DNA of 64,000 nt from Gemmatimonadaceae bacterium (GTDB lineage Bacteria > Gemmatimonadota > Gemmatimonadetes > Gemmatimonadales > Gemmatimonadaceae). Every line of letters begins with the position of its first letter. Position 1 is the first letter of the stretch. The notes below the pieces were generated by a model. The model was not told the origin of the DNA and made no database searches. It saw only the letters and a program-made list of their open reading frames with translations. The stretch covers positions 62,001 to 126,000 of the forward strand of contig DASQFN010000045.1 in NCBI GenBank assembly GCA_035633115.1, read 5' to 3'. Shown here in pieces: positions 24,340-32,839 of the stretch. A program made the translations under genes and the position numbers.

Positions 24340-24714
24340 ATGGCACGACCTTTCCTTTTGCGACCGTCGAAGCCGGCGCCGGTCCTGGCGAAGGCAGCCC
24401 TCGCCGCGGCAGCCCGGCTAGGCCTGCGTAACAAGCAGCTCGGCGAAATCATCGGAACGAGCGAAGCGTCGGTGTCCCGGCTGCGAAGCGGCCGTGGACT
24501 CGATCCCGAGCGCAAAGAAGGCGAGCTCGCACTTCTCTTACTTCGTTTGTATCGGTCGCTCGACACACTGGTTGGCGGCGACGACGTCAAGGCGCGTCTG
24601 TGGCTGCACTCTGCCAACGATCACCTCGGCGGAATTCCCTCCGATCGGATCCGAACAGTGGAGGGACTCATCGATGTCGTCCAGTATCTGGACGCGATGC
24701 GCGGGCGACTCTGA
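24340..24714 (+). CDS. Xre/MbcA/ParS-type antitoxin (DUF2384)
   Basis: A 124-residue antitoxin. Residues ~20-60 form a helix-turn-helix (LGLRNKQLGEIIGTSEASVSR), and the C-terminal half is the toxin-binding DUF2384 domain (ARLWLHSANDHLGG, EGLIDVVQYLDAM). The gene precedes and overlaps a RES toxin by ~41 bases, the standard order for this module. It should neutralise the toxin and repress the operon from the palindromic site immediately upstream. Confidence 0.9.
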   Translation: MARPFLLRPSKPAPVLAKAALAAAARLGLRNKQLGEIIGTSEASVSRLRSGRGLDPERKEGELALLLLRLYRSLDTLVGGDDVKARLWLHSANDHLGGIPSDRIRTVEGLIDVVQYLDAMRGRL

Positions 24715-25429
24715 GATACGATCGCTCCGCCTCTCGCCGTGGCGGGTGGTGGAGGCGCAGCATCAGGTTTCCACGCGCAAGCTCGTCGATTCGGCCGAGG
24801 AGCAGGCGCTGCTCGAGGAGATGATTGATCGCGTGAAGCCGCCGGACCTCACGGGAGGCGGACTGCACTATCTGCTTTTCACGCCTTTCCGCTATCCGCC
24901 GCTGGCGCACGGCTCGCGGTTTGGCGGCCGGCACGAGCGCGGGATCTGGTACGGCTCGGTCGAACGCCGGTCGGCATTCGCCGAGGTCGCGTACTATCGG
25001 CTCCTGTTTCTCGAGGGAACTCAAGCGTCGCTCGGCACCGTGACCACGGCGCTCACCGCGTTCACGGCGCGAGTGCGCACCGCGCGCGGCGTGGATCTGG
25101 TTGCGCCTCCGTTTGACGCTCACCGTCGATCCATCGCGTCGCCGACGAGGTATGCATCGTCGCAGCCGATTGGCACTGCCATGCGTGGCGCGGGCGTCGA
25201 GGCGTTTCGCTATCCATCCGCGCGCGACGCCGAGGGTGGGATAAATGTTGCGGCGTTCGTCGCGTCGGTGTTCGGGAATACGAAACCCACGTCAGTCGAG
25301 ACGTGGCATTGTACGGCAGCGCGTGAGCGGGTGGAGATCATGCAGGGCGATTACTTCAAGCGCGACAGGTTTGCGTTTCCGCGAGAACAGTTTCTGGTGA
25401 AGGGAGTGCTGCCGGCGCCGGCATTGTAA
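24674..25429 (+). CDS. RES-domain toxin (NAD+-consuming)
   Basis: About 251 residues. The RES domain shows the family blocks WRVVEAQHQVSTRKLVDS, LHYLLFTPFRYPPL, SRFGGRHERGIWYGS and AFAEVAYYRLLFLEG. These include the conserved Arg, Tyr and Glu that form the NAD+-binding site in characterised members, which degrade NAD+ by phosphorolysis or hydrolysis. ATG 24674 lies inside the antitoxin gene and has GAGGG about 9 bases upstream. The C-terminus (FKRDRFAFPREQFL) is typical. The pair is intact and likely functional. Confidence 0.88.
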   Translation: MSSSIWTRCAGDSEIRSLRLSPWRVVEAQHQVSTRKLVDSAEEQALLEEMIDRVKPPDLTGGGLHYLLFTPFRYPPLAHGSRFGGRHERGIWYGSVERRSAFAEVAYYRLLFLEGTQASLGTVTTALTAFTARVRTARGVDLVAPPFDAHRRSIASPTRYASSQPIGTAMRGAGVEAFRYPSARDAEGGINVAAFVASVFGNTKPTSVETWHCTAARERVEIMQGDYFKRDRFAFPREQFLVKGVLPAPAL

Positions 25430-25515
25430 AAACGATCCGACCGCCAGGGTCGGAGAGTGACCACCGGTCTTCTGGCGCAACTCATTCCCCGCCTGTAACG
25501 TGAGGAGTCGCCTTC

Positions 25516-26790
25516 GTGGGTAGTGTCATGAACCGCTCTCCAGAGCTGTCCGTTCCTCTTCTCATTCTGTTGCTGGCCGCGTGCTCGGATGCGTCTAACG
25601 GGCCCAGTGATCCGGCCGCCCCCAGACCTGATGTGTCCATGGGTCGCGCTGCATTCGTGCAGGACTGCTCGACGTGTCATGCCTCGGGCGACGGCTTCGA
25701 CCTCAAGACGTTCAGCTTCAGCGACACGACGATCATTCGTCGCGCAGTGAAGCACGTCGATACTGCGACTGCGCATAACATCGTCGCGTACATCCAGAGC
25801 ATAGCCGCTCCGCGAAACGACGAGAACCTGCGCCTGTTTCAGCCAAAGGGCGCGCCGCTCGCGGGAGACGTAGAGTTTGCGACCGCTCTCTTCGGGCGTG
25901 ATGCGTGGCCGGCAGAGCTGACATCGGCAGAGCTTGCGGCAATCGACCCTCGCCGGGTTCAAGTCGCGATTCGGCTACCGGTCTGGTCGGACGAAGGCTC
26001 GAACACTGACTGGATGCCGGACTTCGCTCTGCCGGCCGGAGTGCTGGACTACTCGGGCGGCCTCGCTGCGGGTGCGATCGCAGGGTATCGCGCATCACCC
26101 ACGAGTGAGAATCTCGGGCGGGCGGTGAAGGCCCTTCGAACCGCCGATCGCGCGAGCGCGAACGTGGCCGCACCTTGCATTCTCGACGACGCGGCGCGAG
26201 CAAAATTTCGGGAGTGCTTCGAGGTCCGCCGCTGGACATCGAGTCTGGTTGCCCTGCACATGCTTCGCTACGGAGTGAACGCCGATCTCGGCACCCAGGC
26301 TCACGATGTCTGGTGGGATGTTGGCGACGCCGCACGCAAGTCTCGCGGTGTTGCAGGCGTACCGATCGCCAACGCGACCGAGAATTGGACGAGCTGGATG
26401 TTCCTGGGCTGGAGCTTCGATCCATCGAGGCACTCCAGCACATACACGGCCGGTGGCTTCAGACAGCTCGGGTTGAGCCGACATGCAACGTTCGTAGCGC
26501 TGCGCAGCCAGGTTGCCAGGCCACGAAACAGCGTGAACGTGTATGAGGATCTTCTGAATGCGGTGCGATTCGCTCCGTCGGGCTGGACGCTGCCGGTCGC
26601 GAGCTTCGCCCTGCGAAACGTGGGCTCACGTCTGGCGCAGGGAGACCGCCCGTCGTTGACCGACATTGCAAAGGCAATCGCGTCGGTCTATGGAGCTCTC
26701 GCCGAAGCGAACAAGAAGGTGCCCGTAGGGGACCGCGCAACACTCGACGCTCTCGGACAGCCAGTCCTGGCGGCCCTGGCGCCGCACTGA
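25516..26790 (+). CDS. Monohaem cytochrome c-like lipoprotein, C-terminal region unknown
   Basis: A 424-residue secreted protein. GTG 25516 is preceded by GAGGAG 7 bases upstream. A lipoprotein signal ends at LLAAC (Cys23). A cytochrome c domain follows with CSTCH at residues 51-55 and a short C-terminal helix (ATAHNIVAYIQSI). The remaining ~320 residues are globular with aromatic-rich segments (NATENWTSWMFLGW). I do not recognise this part; it may be a di-haem peroxidase-like relative that has lost haem motifs, or a separate binding domain. No operon partners. Confidence 0.65.
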   Translation: MGSVMNRSPELSVPLLILLLAACSDASNGPSDPAAPRPDVSMGRAAFVQDCSTCHASGDGFDLKTFSFSDTTIIRRAVKHVDTATAHNIVAYIQSIAAPRNDENLRLFQPKGAPLAGDVEFATALFGRDAWPAELTSAELAAIDPRRVQVAIRLPVWSDEGSNTDWMPDFALPAGVLDYSGGLAAGAIAGYRASPTSENLGRAVKALRTADRASANVAAPCILDDAARAKFRECFEVRRWTSSLVALHMLRYGVNADLGTQAHDVWWDVGDAARKSRGVAGVPIANATENWTSWMFLGWSFDPSRHSSTYTAGGFRQLGLSRHATFVALRSQVARPRNSVNVYEDLLNAVRFAPSGWTLPVASFALRNVGSRLAQGDRPSLTDIAKAIASVYGALAEANKKVPVGDRATLDALGQPVLAALAPH

Positions 26791-26910
26791 CCGCTGTGGC
26801 GCTGGGAATCCCAAGGTTCGTTCGACACCATTCATGTTAGCATTCAGCCCACGTCGCTCGCTCACGAGCTGAACGGCCTTGTCGCTCAAATCCCCTGATC
26901 CGAGGTTGGT

Positions 26911-29022
26911 ATGCAACGAAAACTGACGATCGCCGCCTGCATGCTGCTCGCCGCCTCCTCGGCTCATGCGCAGGCCGCCAAGGAATCCGTCGTATCAGCT
27001 CCACGTGCTGAACGACGGGCGCACGTGGATTCAGTCCACGAAGACATTCGCAGCGACGACTACTTCTGGCTGCGGGTCAAGACGGATCCCGCCGTGCGGT
27101 CTTATCTCGAAAATGAGAATGCGTACGCCGAAGCGGTGACGGCTCCGCTGGCCCCGTTACGGGAGAAGCTCTACGACGAGATGCTCGCGCGCATCAAGCA
27201 GACCGACCTCTCGGTGCCGTATCGCCGGGACGGCTACTTCTACTATTCGCGCACCGTCGAGGGCAAACAGTATCCGATCTACGCCCGGAAGCGAGGTTCG
27301 CTTGACGCACCGGAGCAGGTCACGCTCGACCTCAACGAGATGGCAAAGGGCAAGACGTTCATGGCCCTCGGCAGCTACGAGGTCAGCGATGACGGGAATC
27401 TCCTGGCTTACTCGTTCGACTCGACGGGCTACCGCCAATACGTCCTCCAGGTCAAGGACCTTCGCACGGGGAAGCTGCTCGGCACGCGAGCCGAGCGCGT
27501 AGTGAGCGCCGCCTGGGCGGCGGACAATCGCACGATTTTCTATTCGGTCGAGGATCCGGTCGCAAAGCGGTCCTACCGCGTGTATCGCCACGTCCTCGGC
27601 CGGAACAGTGACACGCTGCTGTATGAGGAAAAAGACGAGCGTTTCAGCGTTTATTTGGAGCGCTCACGCAGCCGCGAGTACGTCTTCATGTCCGTTGGAA
27701 GCCTGACGGCCTCAGAGCAGTATTTCCTACCGGCCAGGAATCCGGTTGCCCGCTGGACGCTCATGAGTCCCCGACGCGCCAAGCGTGAATACTATGCCGA
27801 TCATCATAGCGACAAGTTCTACATCCGCGTAAACGACGCCGGACCGAACTTCCGTATCGTAACAGCTCCTGTAACTGATCCAGCCGAGAAGAGCTGGACG
27901 GAGCTGGTGCCGCACCGGGCCGACGTGATGCTGTCGAACTTCACGCTGTTCGCCAATCATCTCGTGCGCAGCGAGCGACAGAACGCCTTGCCGCAGATAG
28001 TCGTCACGGACCTGCGAAGCACCGCAACGCATTCGCTTGCGTTTCCGGAGCCAGTATACAGTGCCGGGCTGACCGGTAACGCGGAGTGGAATACGAAGAC
28101 ATTACGGTACAACTACCAGTCGTTCACCGCGCCGAGCTCGGTCTTCGACTACGACATGGAAACGAAGCAATCGAAGCTGTTGAAGGAAACCGAGGTCCTC
28201 GGTGGCTACGATCGCAGCCGCTACGTTTCCGAGCGCGTCACCGCCATCGCGCGTGACGGCACGAAGGTCCCGGTGTCACTCGTTTACCGGAAAGGCCAGA
28301 AGCGCGACGGGAGCGCGGCGATGCTGCTGACCGCCTACGGCTCGTACGGCTCGCCGTCGAACGTCTCTTTCAGTTCCAATCGCTTCAGCCTGATCGATCG
28401 CGGAATGATCTACGCGATCGCTCACATTCGCGGCGGCGGCGACCTCGGGAAGCCATGGCACGAGCAGGGACGCATGTTGACCAAGATGAATACCTTCACC
28501 GACTTCATCGACGTCGCGGAGCATCTGTTGAAGGAGCGCTACGCGTCGAAGAGCCGGCTGGTGATCGAGGGCGGCAGCGCCGGCGGCCTCCTCATGGGCG
28601 CCGTGACCAACATGCGGCCCGATCTCTTCAAGGCGGTCGTCAGCCACGTACCGTTCCTGGACGTCATCAACACCATGCTCGACGAATCACTGCCGCTGAC
28701 GGTGGCTGAGTTCGAGGAGTGGGGCAACCCCAAGAAGAAAGCGGAATACGACTACATGAAGCAATACGATCCATACGGCAACATCGCCGCAAGGGACTAT
28801 CCCGCGATCCTCGTGCGCACGTCATTCAACGACAGTCAGGTGATGTACCATGAGCCGGCCAAGTACACGGCGAGAATGCGGGCGATGAAGACGGACAGGA
28901 ATCCTCTGCTGCTGGTGACGAACATGGGCGCTGGACACGGCGGCGCGTCCGGCCGCTACGATCGCTTGCGCGAAGTAGCGCATACTTACGCCTTCGTGCT
29001 CTGGCAGGTCGGCCTGCAATAA
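26911..29022 (+). CDS. Oligopeptidase B-like S9 peptidase with signal peptide
   Basis: A 703-residue S9A peptidase. A Sec signal (residues 1-21, ending SSAHAQ) targets it to the periplasm. The propeller begins with SDDYFWLR, followed by GKTFMALGSYEVSDDGNLLAYS, as in protease II (PtrB). The catalytic domain carries Ser556 in EGGSAGGLLMG, the acid in TSFNDSQVMY and His in NMGAGHGG. Oligopeptidase B cleaves after basic residues in short peptides. An exported form is less usual than the cytosolic enzyme. It precedes a kinase-TPR gene on the same strand by 102 bases. Confidence 0.9.
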   Translation: MQRKLTIAACMLLAASSAHAQAAKESVVSAPRAERRAHVDSVHEDIRSDDYFWLRVKTDPAVRSYLENENAYAEAVTAPLAPLREKLYDEMLARIKQTDLSVPYRRDGYFYYSRTVEGKQYPIYARKRGSLDAPEQVTLDLNEMAKGKTFMALGSYEVSDDGNLLAYSFDSTGYRQYVLQVKDLRTGKLLGTRAERVVSAAWAADNRTIFYSVEDPVAKRSYRVYRHVLGRNSDTLLYEEKDERFSVYLERSRSREYVFMSVGSLTASEQYFLPARNPVARWTLMSPRRAKREYYADHHSDKFYIRVNDAGPNFRIVTAPVTDPAEKSWTELVPHRADVMLSNFTLFANHLVRSERQNALPQIVVTDLRSTATHSLAFPEPVYSAGLTGNAEWNTKTLRYNYQSFTAPSSVFDYDMETKQSKLLKETEVLGGYDRSRYVSERVTAIARDGTKVPVSLVYRKGQKRDGSAAMLLTAYGSYGSPSNVSFSSNRFSLIDRGMIYAIAHIRGGGDLGKPWHEQGRMLTKMNTFTDFIDVAEHLLKERYASKSRLVIEGGSAGGLLMGAVTNMRPDLFKAVVSHVPFLDVINTMLDESLPLTVAEFEEWGNPKKKAEYDYMKQYDPYGNIAARDYPAILVRTSFNDSQVMYHEPAKYTARMRAMKTDRNPLLLVTNMGAGHGGASGRYDRLREVAHTYAFVLWQVGLQ

Positions 29023-29124
29023 GCTCCAGGGTCGCCCGGCTTTGCAGGAAGCCTGCGCCACTGCCTACCGAGTCAGCGAGAAATTGCGCCCTCAGAGCGC
29101 GAACACGAAAGGTGATGGCCGAGC

Positions 29125-31428
29125 ATGCGCATCGCCCTAGCTGTCGCCGGGTCAGCGGCCCAGTATTGTGAACTCGTGAACGACCTGCAGCAGCGCCTCG
29201 AATCCGGTCTTGCCGGCCGCTACGTCGTGGAGCGCCCCCTTGGTGAGGGCGGCATGGCGGTTGTGTTCCTCGCGCGTGATCTCCGCCACGACCGCGCCGT
29301 TGCCGTGAAAGTGCTTCGTCCCGATATCTCCGCGGAGATTGGTGCTGAGCGATTCCTCCGCGAGATCAAGATGGCGGCGAACCTCAACCACCCGCACATC
29401 CTTCCGGTCTTCGACTCGGGGAGTGCGGACGGCTTGCTCTTCTACGTCATGCCGAACATGGAAGGGCAGTCGCTTCGCGACAAGCTGGAGAAGGAACGAC
29501 AGCTCGCGCTCGATGACGCGCTACGCATTACGGCCGAGGTTGCATCGGCGCTCGACTACTCGCACCGTCAGCATGTGATCCATCGCGATATCAAGCCGGA
29601 GAACATCCTTCTTCACGAGGGCGCGGCGCTGGTGGCGGACTTCGGCATCGGCAAGGCGCTGAGCAGCGGCAAGGCCATCACCCACACGGGCCTCGCCGTC
29701 GGTACGCCAGCCTACATGAGTCCCGAGCAGGCGAGTGGGGAGACAGCGATCGATGGCCGGAGCGATCTGTACAGTCTGGGGTGTGTTTTGTACGAGATGT
29801 TGAGCGGAGAACCTCCGTTCACCGGCCCGAATGCACAGTCCGTTATCGCGAAGCGCTTCATGTCGCCTGTTCCGAGCGTAAAGGTGACACGCGATGTGCC
29901 GGATACAGTCGAAGCCGCTCTCAGTCGCGCGCTGGCGCGATCGCCCGCGGACCGTTATCGCACCGGGGCCGAGTTCGCGGATGCTCTCCGAAGCATTCTT
30001 CGAACGGGAGAAGGGACCACGTTTCACACCCCGCCCGAGGTAAAGAGCTCCGCCGCTCCAAAGGCGATCGCCGTGCTTCCGCTCGCGAACATGAGCGCCG
30101 ATCCAGAGAACGAGTATTTCAGCGATGGCATGACTGAGGAGATCATCAACGCGCTCGCCAAGGTTCCGGGCGTGCATGTGGCGTCACGCTCATCGTCGTT
30201 CGCCTTCAAGGGCAAGAAGGATGTTGATGCGCGGCAAGTGGGTGAGCGACTGGGCGTGACGTCGGTGCTGGAAGGGAGCGTTCGCAAGATCGGCAACCGC
30301 ATTCGCATAGCGGCGCAGCTCGTGAACGTGGGGAACGGGTATCAGCTATGGTCGGAGACGTATGATCGCCAGCTGGAGGACGTCTTCGCCGTGCAGGACG
30401 AGATATCGAGGTCGATCGTCGAGGCGCTGAAGGTTCAGCTCGTGGGCGCGACGAGTCAGGTGGTGGCACCGACCAAGAACCTTGAAGCCTACACGACCTA
30501 CCTGAAGGGCCGTTACCACTTCAACAAGTTCAGCGAGCAGAGCCTTCGAAAGGCGCTCGATTTGTTTCAGCATGCGCTGCTTCAGGATCCGGGTTTTGCG
30601 CGAGCGTATGCCGGCATATCGGACGTGTGGTGCGATCTCGCGGACGACTGGGTTGCGCCGGACGACGCGTATCCGCGAGCGAAAGCGGCCGCCGAGCGCG
30701 CTTTGCAGCGCGACCCAGACCTTGCCGATGCGATGATCTCCATCGGCAAGGTGTTGTGCTGGCACGAGTGGAAGTTTGCGGAAGGAGTTGAGCGGCTCGA
30801 TCGCGCCGTGGCGGTGAGTCCAAACAACTCCGAGGCGCAGTGGGTTCTTGGGACAGCGTTGCCGCTGGTCGGCCGAATGCGCGAAGGTGTCGAGGCCGTA
30901 AGACGGGCCGTCGAGCTGGACCCGCTGCGCGTCGAGTACGCGGGGTGGCTGACTCGTTTCCTGCTGTATGACAAGCAGTACGACGCCGCGATCGCATCCG
31001 GGAAGGAATTGTTGGAGGTGGACGAGGAGTATGGCCGCGGCTTCGTGTGGATGGGGTCGGCTCACCTTGCATTGGGGGATCCAACCGCTGCGCTCGACTG
31101 GTTCCAGCGTGGTCAGGCTCTGGACCGTGCAGTTCGTTCGTACGACGCGATGATCGTCCGTGCGCTAGCCGCGCTGGACCGGCGCGAGGAAGCCGAAGAG
31201 ATCATGAGCCGTCTTGAGGCCGAATCGCGGCAGCAGTATATCCGCTCCGAGTACCTCGCCATGGGACACGCGGCGCTGGGCAACCTGGACAAGGCGTTCG
31301 AATCGCTGGAGCGGGCATACCAGGCTCGGTCGGGGGGCCTGATCTACCTGCACCTCGATCCTGGCTACGATTCGCTGCGCGGGGATCCTCGGTACACTGA
31401 GATGCTCGCGCGGATAGGAGTACGATAG
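29125..31428 (+). CDS. Ser/Thr protein kinase with FlgO/TolB-like and TPR C-terminal half (copy 1)
   Basis: About 767 residues. The Hanks-type kinase domain (~32-295) has the G-loop GEGGMAVVF, Lys62 in VAVKVL, catalytic HRDIKPENI (Asp155), DFGIGKAL and TPAYMSPEQ. Next is a FlgO/TolB N-terminal-like domain (~312-450: IAVLPLANMSADPENEYFSD, SVLEGSVRKIGNRIRIAAQL), then six or so TPRs (~460-755). No transmembrane segment is evident, so it is probably cytoplasmic. Start may instead be GTG 29176 (VNDLQQRL), which fits typical kinase N-termini. Architecture is shared with 46215-48509. Confidence 0.88.
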   Translation: MRIALAVAGSAAQYCELVNDLQQRLESGLAGRYVVERPLGEGGMAVVFLARDLRHDRAVAVKVLRPDISAEIGAERFLREIKMAANLNHPHILPVFDSGSADGLLFYVMPNMEGQSLRDKLEKERQLALDDALRITAEVASALDYSHRQHVIHRDIKPENILLHEGAALVADFGIGKALSSGKAITHTGLAVGTPAYMSPEQASGETAIDGRSDLYSLGCVLYEMLSGEPPFTGPNAQSVIAKRFMSPVPSVKVTRDVPDTVEAALSRALARSPADRYRTGAEFADALRSILRTGEGTTFHTPPEVKSSAAPKAIAVLPLANMSADPENEYFSDGMTEEIINALAKVPGVHVASRSSSFAFKGKKDVDARQVGERLGVTSVLEGSVRKIGNRIRIAAQLVNVGNGYQLWSETYDRQLEDVFAVQDEISRSIVEALKVQLVGATSQVVAPTKNLEAYTTYLKGRYHFNKFSEQSLRKALDLFQHALLQDPGFARAYAGISDVWCDLADDWVAPDDAYPRAKAAAERALQRDPDLADAMISIGKVLCWHEWKFAEGVERLDRAVAVSPNNSEAQWVLGTALPLVGRMREGVEAVRRAVELDPLRVEYAGWLTRFLLYDKQYDAAIASGKELLEVDEEYGRGFVWMGSAHLALGDPTAALDWFQRGQALDRAVRSYDAMIVRALAALDRREEAEEIMSRLEAESRQQYIRSEYLAMGHAALGNLDKAFESLERAYQARSGGLIYLHLDPGYDSLRGDPRYTEMLARIGVR

Positions 31429-31539
31429 GGCGTGGGCCGCGGCGAGGGCGGCCGGGCCGGACTCTTACCGCAACGGCACGACGCGAACGCCAGGGCACTT
31501 CCCCGCCTGTCCAGCGCCAATCCAATGCCTTCGGGGCAA

Positions 31540-32691
31540 CTATTCCACCGGCTCCGATTTGTTGATAATGACATCGACATTCAATCCCGAATCAGAACCG
31601 GCGAAAAAATTGTCGATATCGTCGATCGCTTCGTACGCCAAAAACCGCACCGTCCGATCCAACCCAAGACGTTTGAACGCTGGGCGGCGGAGTTGTTCGC
31701 GCAGTCGGTTCTTTCGGTCCTTTGGTGCCACAATGAACATCGGATATAGCGTATTAGGGGCTATGACATTCAGATCGGCAAACCTCAGTAGACCGGAGTA
31801 GATCGAGGTAGAGTTTTCGATTTCATATGCAGCGGCGATTCGGAACTCCTGCTTCCAGACGACGTCGATATTCTCGACATACGAATGTGGGAGATCGATC
31901 CCGGAGGAGAATTCCGGATCGAATTGGTCGAACTGATAAGCCTGACGAAGCCTTGTCTGGTCGCCGACTGGAACCCAAACCCTTTCTCCGGCCTTTATGC
32001 CGAGCCGGGCGAGTTTCCATTGCATTGTGACGTGATCGGAAACGAGTGTCGTTCTCAGCGCTTCGTCTATTTCTTCCGCTCGTATCTCCGCAAGCTGAGT
32101 CGGCGGCTGAATAGTTGGCGACATGGTATCCAGTGCCTTTAGCGACACCGCCTCACCCTTTTGAAGTCTTACGAGGACTGAGTAGAGATCATCGTAACGC
32201 GCATAAAATTGCTCGAGCTTATCGGGCGCGACGGTAGTGAATCCGCGTAGTCGGTAAGAATCCGCGTAGCCAAACAGCCGACAGAATTCTTTGAACGAAA
32301 GATCGAGCTCTCTTGGGTTGGCGATGAAGTAGATCAACTTCCAAGCCGTGCTACCGTTTCCCGTTATTGGTTTCCAGAGCTCTTGCGAGAGTTCCTCGCT
32401 TTCAACTTTTGTGGCAATCTTTCCGATCAGCTTCACACGATCGCCTTCCACAATGAGAATGTCGTCGCCCGGCGACATTCGCTCAAAGTTGGCCCGGTTC
32501 CTAGGTCCGCCTTCCGAGCCCCACACGGTGACCGGTGCGCTGCCAAAGACAGAGGTGAGTTTCGCCCTCACGTTTTGCGAAACGAATGGCGTGATTCGGC
32601 GCAGCGCCACTTTGTTTTTGATTGTGTCCTGGTAGTGCACCATCGCCTGCGGATTTCCCGGAGGCATGTAAAGCAGGAATACGTTGCGCAT
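31540..32691 (-). CDS. Putative EVE-like/PD-(D/E)XK restriction-type nuclease
   Basis: A 383-residue protein. Residues ~50-165 resemble an EVE/PUA-like module (VWGSE, RMSPGDDILIVEGDRVKLIG, WKLIYFIANP). Residues ~215-355 have the order of a PD-(D/E)XK nuclease: HVTMQWKLARLGIKAGERVW, Asp276 in VENIDVVW, and Glu290-x-Glu292 in AAYEIENSTSIYSGLLRFADL. EVE-like domains recognise modified bases, so a modification-dependent (type IV-like) nuclease is a reasonable hypothesis. It is solitary, flanked by gaps of 111 and 148 bases, and visibly lower in GC than its neighbours, suggesting recent acquisition. The domain calls are by motif reading only. Confidence 0.6.
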   Translation of the reverse strand: MRNVFLLYMPPGNPQAMVHYQDTIKNKVALRRITPFVSQNVRAKLTSVFGSAPVTVWGSEGGPRNRANFERMSPGDDILIVEGDRVKLIGKIATKVESEELSQELWKPITGNGSTAWKLIYFIANPRELDLSFKEFCRLFGYADSYRLRGFTTVAPDKLEQFYARYDDLYSVLVRLQKGEAVSLKALDTMSPTIQPPTQLAEIRAEEIDEALRTTLVSDHVTMQWKLARLGIKAGERVWVPVGDQTRLRQAYQFDQFDPEFSSGIDLPHSYVENIDVVWKQEFRIAAAYEIENSTSIYSGLLRFADLNVIAPNTLYPMFIVAPKDRKNRLREQLRRPAFKRLGLDRTVRFLAYEAIDDIDNFFAGSDSGLNVDVIINKSEPVE

Positions 32692-32839
32692 GTCTTAACC
32701 TAGGGCCGCATGGCCGTGTCGATAGAGCGAAGCGTGGTTGCAGAAATTGCAGTCAACCGATGGGAGGCTCCTTTCGATTCGATTGGCCGCTGCGCCCCAG
32801 TTTGGGAGCGGCGGGTCTTGCTCAGCGGGATTGCTTTCC

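Noticed and set aside
32692-32839. CxxC-containing frame upstream of the EVE-like gene (minus strand, CNFCNHASLYRHGH)
   Set aside because: Only a short fragment without a start or family match; it lies in a 148-base gap and could be chance.
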